A stretch of DNA of 64,000 nt from Adiantum capillus-veneris (GCA_014529385.2 CM043947.1:117104087-117168086), one strand, 5' to 3'. Shown: positions 1 to 13,620, counted from the stretch's first letter. Notes: generated by a model from the letters alone, not told the origin. Translations and numbers: made by a program.

Positions 1-404
1 AAAGGACCCTCTGATTTCTCCAAGACTCTCGAATCATTGCTTCAAATTCTGGGCTTGTCATAGGTATTGCATCTGTAACTAGAGGATCAGAATGATCATG
101 TTCTTCATCACCATTGTAGCTTTCGTGTGGATCAATTAAGTTCCCATTTAATACAAAAGATTGCAAAAGAAGCTTTGACCATCGAACAGCACTCCATAAT
201 GAGCCTTGGAGAGATGAAGTATCCATTGTAGGAAAAGGTAGGACCACATCCTTCAAGCATTCCTCCACTAGTATGGAGACATTTCCCAGCCCTATCTTTG
301 TACCACCACAAGTGGAATCTGGATCTGTTCTACACACACAACCAATACCAACGATTTCATTGTCAAGTATCATATGTACTTTCTCCCCAGATTCAAAGTC
401 CATC
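1..404 (-). CDS. Partial exon resembling plant transposase-associated (DUF8039-like) domain
   Basis: The minus strand is open from 404 to the window edge and continues beyond it, giving about 134 residues. A canonical acceptor (cttacag, 405-411 read in reverse) precedes it, so this is an internal or terminal exon and not a start. Near the front the protein carries a pattern of the form G-x-G-x-V-x-x-T-D-P-x-x-T-x-G-G followed by V-x-I-L-V, then L-P-x-P and a later V-R-W segment. That layout resembles the C-terminal domain of plant En/Spm-associated and related transposon accessory proteins. The family match is pattern recognition from memory, so moderate confidence only. The upstream intron (on +, from 405 onward) is filled by the same TTGGACAAGTGG-type repeat that fills introns of the 13.7-27 kb genes, which links this exon to the locus. 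It could equally be a host gene. Confidence 0.5.
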
Positions 405-496
405 CTGTAAGTAAAAAGATTACATTGTTAAATCCATAGTTATAGAAAAATACTCTTCAAACCAAAAATCATGCTACAACATGAAAAAGGTTTGCA

Positions 497-2365
497 TAGG
501 TTGGACAAGTGGTGAACCTTGAGACCAAATCCTCCTTGCTATATTAATGGAAGCAAGGTTGGACAAGTGGTGGACCTTGAAACCAAAGCCTCTTTGCTAT
601 ATGAGAGCATAGGTTGGACAAGTGGTGGACCTAGTTGTAATACCCACTGCCACCTATCAACTACTATAGGACTATGCTTTCCAATGTCCAAGTATCCCTT
701 GAGTCTTTCAAGGTTGAACACGTGGTGGACCTTGAAACAAAAATCCCCTTTCTATATCAGAGCATAGCTTGGACAAGTGGTGGACCTAGTTATAATGCCC
801 AATATCCAAGGTGAAATACCTTAGGACTTTGCTACCTTGCTTGCCAATGTTTACGTAGCCCCTCATTTCTTTAATGGAAGTAAGGTTGGACAAGTGGTGG
901 ACCTTGAAACCAAAGCCTCTTTGCTATATAAGAGCATAGGTTGGACCTAGTTTTAATACCCACTGCCACCTATCAACTACTATAAGACTATGCTTTCCAA
1001 TGTCCAAGTATCCCTTGAGTCTTTCAAGGTTGAACACGTGGTGGACCTTGAAACAAAAATCCCCTTTCTATATTAGAAAGGTTGAACACATGGTGGACCT
1101 TTAAACGAAAATCCCCTTTCTTTATCAGAGCATAGCTTGGACAAGTGGTGGACCTAGTTATAATGCCCAATATCCAAGGTGAAACACCTTAGAACCTTGC
1201 TACCTTGCTTGCCAATGTTTACGTAGCCCCTCATTTCTTTAATGGAAGCAAGGTTGGACAAGTGGTGGACCTTGAAAGCAAAGCCTCTTTGCGATATGAG
1301 AGCATAGGTTGGACCTAGTTTTAATACCCACTGCCACCTATCAACTACTATAAGACTATGCTTTCCAATGTCCAAGTATCCCTTGAGTCTTTCAAGGTTG
1401 AACACGTGGTGGACCTTGAAACAAAAATCCCCTTTCTATATTAGAAAGGTTGAACACATGGTGGACCTTTAAACGAAAATCCCCTTTCTTTATCAGAGCA
1501 TAGCTTGGACAAGTGGTGGACCTAGTTATAATGCCCAATATCCAAGGTGAAACACCTTAGAACCTGGCTACCTTGCTTGCCAATGTTTACGTAGCCCCTC
1601 ATTTCTTTAATGGAAGCAAGGTTGGACAAGTGGTGGACCTTGAAAGAAAAGCCTCTTTGCGATATGAGAGCATCGGTTGGACCTAGTTGTAATACCCACT
1701 GCCACCTATCAACTACTATAGGACTATGCTTTCCAATGTCCAAGTATCCCTTGAGTCTTGCAAGGTTGAACACGTGGTGGACCTTGAAACCAAAATCCCC
1801 TTTCCATATCAGAGCATAGCTTGGACAAGTGGTGGACCTAGTTATAAAGCCCCTCCTTTCTTTAATGGAAGAAAGGTTGGAAAAGTGGTGAATCTTGAAA
1901 CCCAAACCCTTTGGCTATATATAGAGGATATCTTGGACAAGTGGTGGGCTTAGTTGTAGTATCCAATGTCCAAGGTCCAAGGTGAACTATGTAAAGACCT
2001 TACTTCCAAAAACAGAGTCGTACAAGTGGTTCTCCTTGAAACCAAAACCTCCTTAGTGTATTAGAACATAGCTTGGAGAAGTGGTGGACTTAGTGGTAAT
2101 GGTGAATGTCCAAAGCAAACTATTATAGGACCTTGCTTCCCAAATCAAGTTTGGACAAGTGGTGGATCTTGAAACCAAAACCCCCTTACTCTATTAGAGC
2201 ATAGCTTAGATAAGTGGTGGACCTAGCTGCCATGGAAAATGTTCAATCTGAACTGCTGCAAGACCTTGCTATTAAATGTCTAAGTAGAGCTAGCTTCTTT
2301 AATGGAATCAAGGTTGGGAAAGTGGTGCATCTTGAAACCAAAAGCCCTTTATTGTATTAGAGCAT
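497..2365 (+). repeat. TTGGACAAGTGGTGGACCTT array, left block (~372-bp period)
   Basis: The core motif and close variants recur on the + strand. A larger unit beginning near 868, 1240 and 1612 repeats at about 372 bp. It includes a landmark (aatggaagcaaggttggaca), a line ending in gccacctatcaactactata, and several cores. Copies decay toward 2400. The block lies in the intron upstream of the minus-strand exon at 1-404. Short ORFs read through it on both strands are by-products of the repeat. Confidence 0.9.
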
Positions 2366-2965
2366 AGCTTGGACAAGTGAGGGACCTAGTTTTAATGTGT
2401 GATGTCCAAAGAAAAGTATTACAAGACCTTGCTTTCCAATATTTGAATTGGTCAAGTGGTTAAAACTAAGTATAAAACTTTGACCATTTTCTTCTCGAAT
2501 TGCCAAAAAGCTAGTTTTAGACACCCCTAAATGAAAATGGTTTAGGGTGGCCTTAAACAATGTTTTTTCAAAGACTTGAACAAAAGGGTTGTTGAAGAGT
2601 AATGACAATTTATTGTGGCTTGAAGTGCCTGAGTATGTGAAAACAAGCCTAGGTTTTCCACGAGGCAAAAGGTGACATAATAAGAACATTGGAAAGTTAG
2701 GATTGACCATGTGGCCTAAACTTTGGCAAGTGAAGTGGTGGCCAAGTTTTGTGGCACAGTGTGCACTTGGTCCTATATGTGTTGACCACTTGGCTAAATC
2801 TAGGACCATAAGGCCAAACCTTTGGCACCTTAAATATAGTATGGGACATAATCTAGAACTGCTATAGTAAATTAGTAGTATAGCTAATATGTTAATATTT
2901 GTATTATATTTAAGTATATGCTAATATAATTTATGTTCAAAATTTCACTAATGAAGAATGTTCCC
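2366..2965. other. Degenerate array edge and AT-rich spacer
   Basis: The last recognisable core-like words fade by about 2460. The rest is low-complexity, moderately AT-rich sequence. One 150-codon minus-strand ORF (2357-2809) covers it, but it starts within array debris, shows no domain and has no splice context. I see no supported gene here. Confidence 0.5.
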
Positions 2966-2975
2966 ATTTAGCACT

Positions 2976-3262
2976 CCAGATGCGGGGTCTTAGGGCAATG
3001 CCACAATGGGGTGACAAGGCAGCGCTTCCACGTGAGGTTTGGGGGTAGCGCTCTTGATGGGGATGTGGAATATAGCGCTCTCGATGGCGGGGCTTGGGAG
3101 GTTGATTTTGGGATATTGTTCTGAGCGGGGTCCTGGGGCAGCGCCCCGGGCGGGGTCAAGGGGCGGCAGCCCCTTGTCGCCTCCCGGCGCGACTGCCGGG
3201 CGGGGTCGAGGGGCAGCGCCCCCGCGGGGCTAGGGGCAGCGCCCAAAGATTTTTTTTTTTTT
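2976..3262. repeat. GC-rich island with gggcagcgcc iterations, ending in a T tract
   Basis: A sharp GC-rich patch lies in otherwise AT-rich DNA. Words such as ggggcagcgcc, gggcggggtc and gcggcagcccc recur several times, many of them self-complementary. The patch is followed directly by a run of T at 3249-3262. On the minus strand this reads as an A tract beside a GC-rich body, which could be the end of a retroposed sequence. I cannot name the family. Confidence 0.6.
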
Positions 3263-3836
3263 TAAGTGAATTCCTAGTATAGAGTTATGCATGTTTTTCA
3301 TATTTTCAACCATGATTTCTTTAATTTTGGCCGTGTGAATTGGTTAATTTTTTATATTGCTTTTGTTTTTTTTAATCCTATGATAAAACATGGACTTGTA
3401 GCATACGTGGCATTCTAATAAACCCTATCAAGATTAGGCACACAGAGAGCGCACGAGAAACGCACACAGAGAAAGCAGGCGAGCAGCAAAAACACAGAAA
3501 GCGCACACGGATCGCACACAGTTGGAGTATACGCGCGCGTAGAGGAGCAAGCTCGGCATCGTACACAACACACAGGTGGAGTGCACAGGATTGAAAGTTC
3601 GTGCACAAGACAAAGAAACAGCAGCGTACACAACGCTTTCCAGAAGGGCAGGATCGGGCAGTCTTCTCAGGAGACATTGCACACCTCACGAATAGAGAAA
3701 AAACAGGTATTTCTCTCTCTCTCACTCTCTGTCTTTCTCCATATAGAGAAGATGGTTCTCTGTAACTCTTCTTGCACACACACTCTCTCGTCAAAAGACA
3801 GAGATACATAGTTTTAAACGTATCCCCGCACACATA

Positions 3837-4090
3837 CACATATTCCCACACATCGTCTTCCTCTCTTCCACATACATAACCACAGTGAAATCTGTTATCT
3901 TGCTGTCTCTCTCTTGAAAATACATGCACATATTCCCACACATCGTCTTCCTCACTTCCACATACATAACCACAATGAAATCTGTTATCTTGTTGTCTCT
4001 CTCTTGAAAATACGTGCACATATTCCCATACATCGTCTTCCTCTCTTCCACATACATAAACACAGTGAAATCTGTTATCTTTCTCTCTCC
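3837..4090. repeat. 90-bp tandem repeat (about 2.8 copies)
   Basis: Three successive copies start at 3837, 3927 and 4017 with cacatattcc and run through cttccacatacata and gtgaaatctgttatct. They differ by a few bases. The surrounding 3450-4330 region is rich in CT, CA and GA dinucleotides. ORFs in it are low-complexity and I do not call them genes. Confidence 0.85.
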
Positions 4091-5050
4091 TCTCTCTAAA
4101 AAACAGTTATTTATCTCTCTCTCTCTCTATCTATCTATCTCTGTATTTGCTATCTCTCTCTTGAAAATACATGCTCATGTATGTGTGCGTCTGTGTTATC
4201 TATGTGTATGTATGTATATTTGTGTTATTTCATTGTAATACTCATACATAATGCAGATACACAATTACACTTAATTACGATATGCACACATAGTATATAT
4301 ACATACATAAATATCACAAATAACTAACACATTGTAATACTAGTAAAATTGAATGGAAGACTTACTTGCGTGATCTGTTAAAGTCGATTCTTGTAGCGAG
4401 TTCTGGATGTATGCTGAGCTGATTTTCCTCTAATCCATTTGTAGATATGATTGTAACTTCTGTTTCTCAAAAAATAGTAGTGTTGTTTAGTGATACACCT
4501 AATGGACATAAATGGTTTAAACTAGGACATGTAGACCAAAAATACGTGTATTTCTTTGGATGAATATATACACTTTTTGGTGACCCTTACCACAAGTGGT
4601 GGACCTTAAGACCAATGGACTATAAGGACCTCCAAACAATACCTTGTACACTCAATCCTTCTTGGTATCTAGGTTGGACAAGTGGTGGACCTTGTTCAAA
4701 TTCTCTAACCACTCTCTCTAACATGGTGACATAATTTAGGTGTGATAAATTCATATCTATGCAAACTAATATCAGTTTAGGCTTGTTAATTTGAATTTGT
4801 TTGAATTTATGTACAATATAATGATTTGAGGTTTGCATATTTGAATTTAGGTGGTATAATGATATCTTTTTGTGGTAAACTTGAATTTAAAATCAATTTT
4901 GCGTAGAATATTTTAAATTTAAGTAGTAAAATTTAAATTTTTATAAAAAAGTTTGAATTTTAAATTTGGGCGGGATAGTTTAAAATTTAGGCGGGATATT
5001 TAAGATTTGGGAGGGATATTTTAAATTTAGGCGGGAAGGTTTTGAATTTA
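4091..5050. other. AT-rich spacer with short TTTAAATTTAGGCGGGA repeats
   Basis: CT/TA-rich sequence continues to about 4340. Two isolated core copies sit near 4590 and 4672. At 4960-5045 a roughly 25-bp unit containing ttaggcggga recurs about four times. No gene is visible. Confidence 0.55.
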
Positions 5051-5059
5051 TAGCGAGAT

Positions 5060-8000
5060 CTCCCTTACATAAGAGAGTATAGGTTGGACAAGTGGTGGAC
5101 CTTCAAGCTAGAGCATCCATGCTACTGGACATGATAGGTAGGGAATCTAGTTGAATATTGTATGTATAATATATATGTAATAGATCTAGCTTGGACAAGT
5201 GGTGGACCTTGGAATAAAACCCCATGTAAAACATATCATGCACATTCCAAGTGGTCAAAAAAAATATCATTTAGAATATAGCCTTATAGGTTGGACAAGT
5301 GGTGGACCTTAACACCCAGATATTCTTCATATAATGACATAGCGTGGAAAACTGGTGAATCTTGAGACCAAACCATGCTACTAGCGATAATAGCTTGGAC
5401 AAGTGGTGGACCTTGAAAGTAAACCCCCCATCTACGAAATATCGTGGGTTTAAGGTATTTCGATGGAGCCTAGCATCTTGGAGACATCGTGCATCTTGCT
5501 TCTCTTCATGTTTCAATGGAGCCTATCTTGGACAAATGGTGGAGCATCCTTCTCTCCATGTTTCAATGGACCCTAGCTTGGACAAGTGGTGGACCTTTAC
5601 TTCTCTCTATTATTCAATAGAGTTAGCTTGGACAAGTGGTGGACCTTGGAACCAAACCCCCATTTAAAACCTATCATGGTCACTCCAAGTGGTGAGAAAG
5701 AATAACCTTTAAGATATAGCCTTATAGGTTGGACAAGTGGTGGACCTTAACACGCGCATATTCTTAATTTAATGACATAGAGTGGAAAAGTGGTGAATCT
5801 TGAGACCAAACCACTCAGGCTACTAGCAATAATAGCTTGGACAAGTGGTGGACCTTGACTGTAAACCCCTCATCTACGACATATCGTGGGTTTAATGTTT
5901 TTCGATGGAGCCTAGCATCTTGGAGACATGGTGCACCTTGATTCTCCTCATGTTTCAATGGAGCCTACCTTGCACAAATGGTGGAGCGTCCTTCTCTCCA
6001 TGTTTCAATGGACCCTAGCTTAGACAAGGGTGGACCTTTGCTTCTCTCTATGTTTCAATAGAGTTAGCTTGGACAAGTGGTGGACCTTGGAACCAAACCC
6101 CATGTAAAACCTATCATGGTCACTCCAAGTAGTAAGAAAGAATAACCTTTAAGATGTAGCCTTATAGGTTGGACAAGTGGTGGACCTTAACACCCACATA
6201 TTCTTAATAAAAGTGGTGAATCTTGAGACCAAACCACTCAGGCTACTAGCAACAATAGCTTGGACAAGTGGTGGACCTTGAATGTAAACCCCTCATCTAC
6301 GAAATATCGTGGGTTTAATGTATTTTGATGGAGCCTAGCATCTTGGAGACATGGTGCAGCTTGCTTCTCGTCATGTTTCAATGGAGCCTATCTTGGACAA
6401 ATGGTGGAGCATCCTTCTCTCCATGTTTCAATGGACCCTAGCTTGGACAAGTGGTGGACCTTTACTTCTCTCTATTATTCAATAGAGTTAGCTTGGACAA
6501 GTGGTGGACCTTGGAACCAAACCCCCATTTAAAACCTATCATGGTCACTCCAAGTGGTGAGAAAGAATAACCTTTAAGATATAGCCTTATAGGTTGGACA
6601 AGTGGTGGACCTTAACACGCGCATATTCTTAATTTAATGACATAGAGTGGAAAAGTGGTGAATCTTGAGACCAAACCACTCAGGCTACTAGCAATAATAG
6701 CTTGGACAAGTGGTGGACCTTGACTGTAAACCCCTCATCTACGACATATCGTGGGTTTAATGTTTTTCGATGGAGCCTAGCATCTTGGAGACATGGTGCA
6801 CCTTGATTCTCCTCATGTTTCAATGGAGCCTACCTTGCACAAATGGTGGAGCGTCCTTCTCTCCATGTTTCAATGGGACCCTAGCTTAGACAAGGGGTGG
6901 ACCTTTGCTTCTCTCTATGTTTCAATAGAGTTAGCTTGGACAAGTGGTGGACCTTGGAACCAAACCCCCATTTAAAACCTATCATGGTCATCCAAGTGAG
7001 TGAGAAAGAATAACCTTTAAGATATGCCTTATAGGTTGGACAAGTGGTGGACCTTAACACGCGCATATTCTAATTTAATGACATAGAGTGGAAAAGTTGG
7101 TGAATCTTGAGACCAAACCACTCAGGCTACTAGCAATAATTGCTTGGACAAGTGGTGGGGACCTTGACTGTAAACCCCTCATATACGACATATCGTGGGT
7201 TTAATGTTTTTCGATGGAGCCTAGCATCTTGGAGACATGGTGCACCTTGATTCTCCTCATGTTTCAATGGAGCCTACCTTGCACAAATGGTGGAGCGTCC
7301 TCTCTCCATGTTTCAATGGACCCTAGCTTAGACAAGGGGGTGGACCTTTGCTTCTCTCTATGTTTCAATAGAGTTAGCTTGGACAAGTGGTGGACCTTGG
7401 AACCAAACCCCCATGTAAAACCTATCATGGTCACTCCAAGTAGTAAAAAGAATAACCTTTAAGATGTAGCCTTATAGGTTTGACAAGTGGTGGACCTTAA
7501 CACACATATTCTTAATAAAGTGGTGAATCTTGAGAACAAACCACTCAGGCTACTAGCAATAATAGCTTGGACAAGTGGTGGACCTTGAATGTAAACCCCT
7601 ATCTACGAAATATCGTGGGTTTAATGTATTTCGATGGAGCCTAGCATCTTGGAGACATGGTGCAGCTTGCTTCTCTCATGTTTCAATGGAGCCTATCTTG
7701 GACAAATGGGGGAGCATCCTTCTCTCCATGTTTCAATGGACCCTAGCTTGGACAAGTGGTGGACCTTTGTTCTCTCTATGTTTAATAGAGTTAGCTTGGA
7801 CAAGTGGTGGACCTTGGAACCAAACCCCCATGTAAAACCTATTTGGTCACTCCAAGTGGTAATAAAGAATAACCTTAAAGATTAGCCTTATAGGTTGGAC
7901 AAGTGGTGGACCTTAACAGCGCATATATTCTTAATATAATGACATAGAGTGGAAAAGTGGTGCTTTGAGACCAAACCACTCAGGCTACTAGCAATAATAG

Positions 8001-11000
8001 CTTGGACAAGTGGTGGACTTGAATGTACACCCCTCATCTACGACATATCGTGGGTTTAATGTTTTTCAATGGAGCTTAGCATCTTGGAGACATGGTGCAC
8101 CTTGCTTCTCCTCATGTTTTCAATGGAGCCTACCTTGGACAAATGGTGGAGCATCCTTCTCTCCATGTTTCAATGGACCCTAGCTTAGACAAGGGGTGGA
8201 CCTTTGCTTCTCTCTATGTTTCAATAGAGTTAGCTTGGACAAGTGGTGGACCTTGGAACCAAACCCCCATGTAAAACCTATCATGGTCACTCCAAGTAGT
8301 AAGAAAGAATAACCTTTAAGATGTAGCCTTATAGGTTGGACAAGTGGTGGACCTTAAAACACCCACATATTTTACTAAAAGTGGTGAATCTTGAGACCAA
8401 ACCACTCAGGCTACTAGCAATAATAGCTTGGACAAGTGGTGGACCTTGAATGTAAAACCCTCATCTACGAAATATCGTGGGTTTAATGTATTTTCGATGG
8501 AGCCTAGCATCTTGGAGACATGGTGCAGCTTGCTTCTCCTCAAGTTTCAATGGAGCCTATCTGGACAAATGGTGGAGCATCCTTCTCTCCATGTTTCAAT
8601 GGACCTAGCTTAGACAAGTGGTGGACCTTTGTTTCTCTCTATGTTTCAATAGAGTTAGCTTGGACAAGTGGTGGACCTTGGAACCAAACCCCCATGTAAA
8701 ACCTATCATGGTCACTCCAAGTGGTATTAAGAATAACCTTTAAGATGTAGCCTTATAGGTTGGACAAGTGGTGGACCTTAACACGGCATATTCTTATATA
8801 ATGACATAATAAAAGTGGTGAATCTTGAGACCAAACCACTCAGGCTACTAGCAATAATAGCTTGGACAAGTGGTGGACTTGAATGTACCCCTCATCTACG
8901 ACATATCGTGGGTTTAATGTATTTCGATGGAGCCTAGCATCTTGGAGACATGGTGCACCTTGCTTCTCGTCATGTTTCAATGGAGCCTACTTGGACAAAT
9001 GGTGGAGCATCCTTCTCTCCATGTTTCAATGGACCCTAGCTTGGACAAGGGGTGGACCTTTGCTTCTCTCTATGTTTCAATAGAGTTAGCTTGGACAAGT
9101 GGTGGACCTTGGAACCAAACCCCCATGTAAAACCTATCATGGTCACTCCAAGTGGTAATAAAGAATAACCTTTAAGATGTAGCCTTATAGGTTGGACAAG
9201 TGGTGGACCTTAACATGCGCATATTCTTAATATAATGACATAGAGTGGAAAATGGTGAATCTTGAGACCAAACCACTCAGGCTACTACCAATAATAGCTT
9301 GGACAAGTGTTGGACCTTGAATGTAAACCCCTCATCTACGACATATCATGGGTTTAATGTTTTTCGATGGAGCCTAGCATCTTGGAGTCATGGTGCACCT
9401 TGATTCTCCTCATGTTTCAATGGAGCCTACCTTGGACAAATGGTGGAGCATCCTTCTCTCCATGTTTCAATGGACCCTAGCTTAGACAAGGGGTGGACCT
9501 TTGCTTCTCTCTATGTTTCAATAGAGTTAGCTTGGACAAGTGGTGGACCTTGGAACCAAACCCCCATGTAAAACCTATCATGGTCACTCCAAGTAGTAAG
9601 AAAGAATAACCTTTAAGATGTAGCCTTATAGGTTGGACAAGTGGTGGACCTTAACACCCACATATTCTTAATAAAAGTGGTGAATCTTGAGACCAAACCA
9701 CTCACGCTACTAGCAATAATAGCTAGGGATAACCATTAAGATATAGTCTTTCAAGGGGTGAGAAAGAATAACCATTAAGATATAGTCTTATAGGTTGGAC
9801 AAGTGGTGGACCTTAACACCCAAATATTCTTAATATAATGATAGAGAGTGGAAAAGTGGTGAATCTTGAGAGCAAACCACTCATGCTACTAGCGATAATA
9901 GGTTGGACAAATTGTTGATCTTGAATGTAAACTCCCCATGTACAAAATAACGTGGGTTTAAGGTATTTCGATGGAGTCTAGAATCTTGGAGATATGGTGC
10001 AGCTTGCTTCTCTTCATGTTTCAATGGAGTCTATCTTGGACAAATGGTGGAGCATCCTTCTCTCCATGTTTCAATAGACCCTAGCTTAGACAAGTGGTGG
10101 ACCTTTGCTTCTCTCTATGTTTGAATAGAGTTAGCTTGGACAAGTGGTGGACCTTGGAACCAAACCCCCATGTAAAACCTTTCATGGTCACTCCAAGTGG
10201 TCAGAAAGAATAACCATTAAGATATAGTCTTATAGGTTGGACAAGTGGTGGACCTTAATACCCAAATATTCTTAATATAATTAACACAGAGTGAAAAAGT
10301 GGTGAATCTTGAGACCAAACCCCTCATGCTACTAGCGTTAATAGGTTGGACAACTGGTGGACCTTGAATGTAAACCTTCCATGTTTCAATAGAGTTAGCT
10401 TCGACAAATGGTGGAGCATCCTTCTCTCCATGTTTCAATGGAGCCTAGCTTGGACAAGTGGTGGACCTTTTGCTTCTCTCTATGAGAAGAATAAAGTTAG
10501 CTTGGATAAGTGGTGGACCTTGGAACTAAACCCCTATGTAAAACATATCATGGACATTTCAAGTGGTGAGAAAGAATACCCTTTAAGATATACGCTTATA
10601 GGTTGGACAAGTGGTCGACCTTAACACCTAGATCTTCTTTATATAATGACATAGAGTGGAAAAGTGGTGAATCTTGAGACCAAACCACTCATGCTACTAG
10701 GGATAATAGCTTGGAAAAGTGACTGACCTTGACGTTAAACCCCACATGTAAACAATATCGTGGGTTTAAGGTATTTCAATGGATGCTAGAATCTTGGAGA
10801 CATGGTGCAACTTGCTTCTTTTCATGTTTCAATGAAGCCTATCTTCCACCAATGGGGGATCATCCTTCTCTAAATGTCTCAGTGGAGCCTAGCTTGGACA
10901 AGTGGTGGACCTTTGCTTCTCTCTATGTTTCCATAGAGTTAGCTTGGACAAGTGGTGGACCTTGAAACCAAACCCCCATGTAAAACATATCATGGTCATT

Positions 11001-13620
11001 CCAAGTGGTGAGAAATAATACCCTTTAAGATCTAGCCTTATAGGTTGGACAAGTGGTCGACCTTAGAACCTAGATCTTCATAATATAACGACATAGAGTG
11101 GAAAAGTGGTAAATCTTGAGACCCAACCACTAGTGCTACTAGGATAATAGCTTGGAAAAGTGACTGACCTTGACGTTAAACCCCACATGTAAACAATATC
11201 GTGGGTTTAAGGTATTTCAATGGATCCTAGAATCTTGGAGACATGGTGCAGATTGCTTCCCTTCATGTTTCAATGGAGCCTATCTTGGACAAATGGTGGA
11301 GCATCCTTCTCTCCATGTTTCAATGGAGCCTAGCTTGGACAAGTGGTGGACCTTTGCTTCTCTCTATGTTTCAATAGAGTTAGCTTGGACAAGTGGTGGG
11401 CCTTGGAACCAAACTCCCATGTAAAACCTATCTTGGTAACTCCAAGTGGTGAGAAAGAATAAAGTTTAAGATATGGCCTTATAGGTTGGACAAGTGGTGG
11501 ACCTTAGCACCCATATATTCTTAATAGAATGACATAGAGTGGAAAAATGGTGAATCTTGAGACCAAACCACTCATGCTACTAGAGATAATAGGTTGGACA
11601 AGTGGTGGACCTTGAATGTAAACCCCCATGTACAAAATATCATGGGTTTGAGGTATTTCAATGGAGCCTAGCATCTTGGAGACATGGTGTAGCTTGCTTC
11701 TCTTCATGTTTCAATGGAGTGTATCTTGGACAAATGGTGGAGCATCCTTCTCTCCATGTTTCAATGGACCCTAGCTTGGACAAGTGGTGGACCTTTGATT
11801 CTCTCTATGTTTCAATAGAGTTAGCTTGGACAAGTGGTGGACCTTGAAACAAAACCCCCATGTAAAACCTATGCTGGTCACTCCAAGTGGTGAGAAAGAA
11901 TAACCCTTAAGATATAGCCTTATAGGTTGGACAAGTGGTGGACCTTAACACCCAAATATTCTTAATATAATGACAGAGTGAAAAAGTGGTGAATCTTGAG
12001 ACCAAACCACTCATGCTACTAGCGTTAATAGGTTGGACAAGTGGTGGACCTTGAATGTAAACCCCCCATGTTTCAATAGAGTTAGCTTCGACAAATGGTA
12101 GAGGATCCTTCTCTCCATGTTTCAATGGAGCCTAGCTTGGACAAGTGGTGGACCTTTGTTTCTCTCTATGTTTCAATAGAGTTAGCTTGGAGAGGTGGTG
12201 GACCTTGGAGCCAAACCCCCATGTAAAACATATCATGGACATTTCAAGTGGTGAGAAAGAATACCCTTTAAGATATACCCTTATAGGTTGGACAAGTGGT
12301 CGACCTTAACACCCAGATCTTCTTAACGTAATGACATAGAGTGGAAAAGTGGTGAATCTTCAGACCAAACCACTCATGCTACTAGAGATAATAGGTTGGA
12401 CAAGTGGTGGACCTTGAATGTAAACTCCCCATGTACAAAATATCATGGGTTTAAGGTATTTCAATGGATCTTAGCATCTTGGAGACATGGTGCAGCTTGC
12501 TTCTCTTCATGTTTCAATGGAGCCTATCTTGGACAAATGGTGGAGCATCCTTCTCTCCATGTTTCAATGGACCCTAGCTTAGACAAGTGGTGGACCTTTG
12601 CTTCTCTCTATGTTTCAATAGAGTTAGCTTGGACAAGTGGTGGAACTTGGAACCAAACCCCCATGTAAAACCTATCATGGTCATTCCAAGTGGTGAGAAA
12701 GAATACCCTTTAAGATATAGCCTTATAGGTTGGACAAGTGGTGGACCTTAACACCCAGATCTTCTTAATATAATGACATAGAGTAGAAAAGTGGTGAATC
12801 TTGACATCAAACCACTCATGCTACTAGTGATAATAGGTTGGACAAGTGGTGGACCTTGAATGTAAACCCCCCATGTACGAAATATCATGGGTTTAAGATA
12901 TTTCAATGGAGCCTAGCATTTTGGAGACATGGTGCAGCTTGCTTCTCTTCATGTTTCAATCAAACCTGGCTTGGACAAATGGTGGAGCATCCTTCTCTCC
13001 ATGTTTCAATGGAGCCTAGCTTGGACAAGTGGTGGACCTTTGATTCTCTCTATGTTTCAATAGAGTTAGCTTGGACAAGTGGTGGACCTTGGAACCGTAC
13101 CCCTATGTAAAACCCATCATGTGCATTCCAAGTGGTGGTAAATAATACCATTTAAGATATAGCCTTATAGGTTGGACAAGTGGTGGACCTTAACACCCAG
13201 ATCTTCTTAATATAATGACATAGAGTGGAAAAGTGGTGAATCTTGAGACCAAACCACTCATGCTACTAGGGATAATAGGTTGGACAAGTGGTGGACCTTG
13301 AATTTAAACCCCACATATACAAAATATCATGGGTTTAAGGTATTTCAATGGAGCCTAGCATCTCAAAGACATGGTGCATCTTGCTTCTCTTCATGTTTCA
13401 ATGGAGCCTATTTTGGACAAATGGTGGAGCATCCTTCTCTCCATGTTTCAATGGACCCTAGATTGGACAAGTGGTGGACCTTTGCTTCTCTCTATGTTTC
13501 AATATAGTTAGCCTATATTAGACAATTAGTAGACCTCCAATCTCTCCATGTTGTCTAGAGCTAAGCTTGGACAAGTGGTGGACCTTACTTCTCCCTTCCC
13601 TTAGTTTACTAGCTTAAATG
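5060..13620 (+). repeat. Main ~440-bp higher-order tandem array of the 20-bp core
   Basis: A unit landmark (ccttataggttggacaagtg) occurs at 5282, 5720, 6160, 6585, 7027, 7470, 7886, 8337, 8751, 9183 and 9624, then (as close variants in places) at 10228, 10594, 11036, 11477, 11918, 12279, 12721 and 13163. Spacing is mostly 415-450 bp, with two shorter units of about 360 bp. Within each unit the core TTGGACAAGTGGTGGACCTT appears three to five times. It alternates with subrepeats such as ctccatgtttcaatgga and gtttcaatagagttagc. Units near 5-9 kb and near 10-13 kb form two subfamilies with shared differences. The array ends about 100 bp before the first exon of the DGQH gene. Confidence 0.95.

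Noticed and set aside
2357-2809. 150-residue minus-strand ORF
   Set aside because: It starts in array debris, shows no domain, and has no splice sites or composition distinct from chance.
3378-4063. Several overlapping ORFs rich in Cys, Val, Arg and Glu
   Set aside because: They read through the 90-bp tandem repeat and CA/CT-rich DNA in several frames at once.
5362-13507. Many 60-90-residue ORFs with repeated L-D-K-W-W-T and W-T-S-G-G-P peptides
   Set aside because: They follow the tandem unit, occur on both strands and in both array orientations, have no consistent start or stop between units, and lie in introns or spacer. I treat them as by-products of the repeat.
5060-13620. CRISPR-like array of a 20-bp repeat with spacers
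   Set aside because: Spacers are themselves repeated, spacing is irregular, and the context is eukaryotic with introns and retrotransposons.
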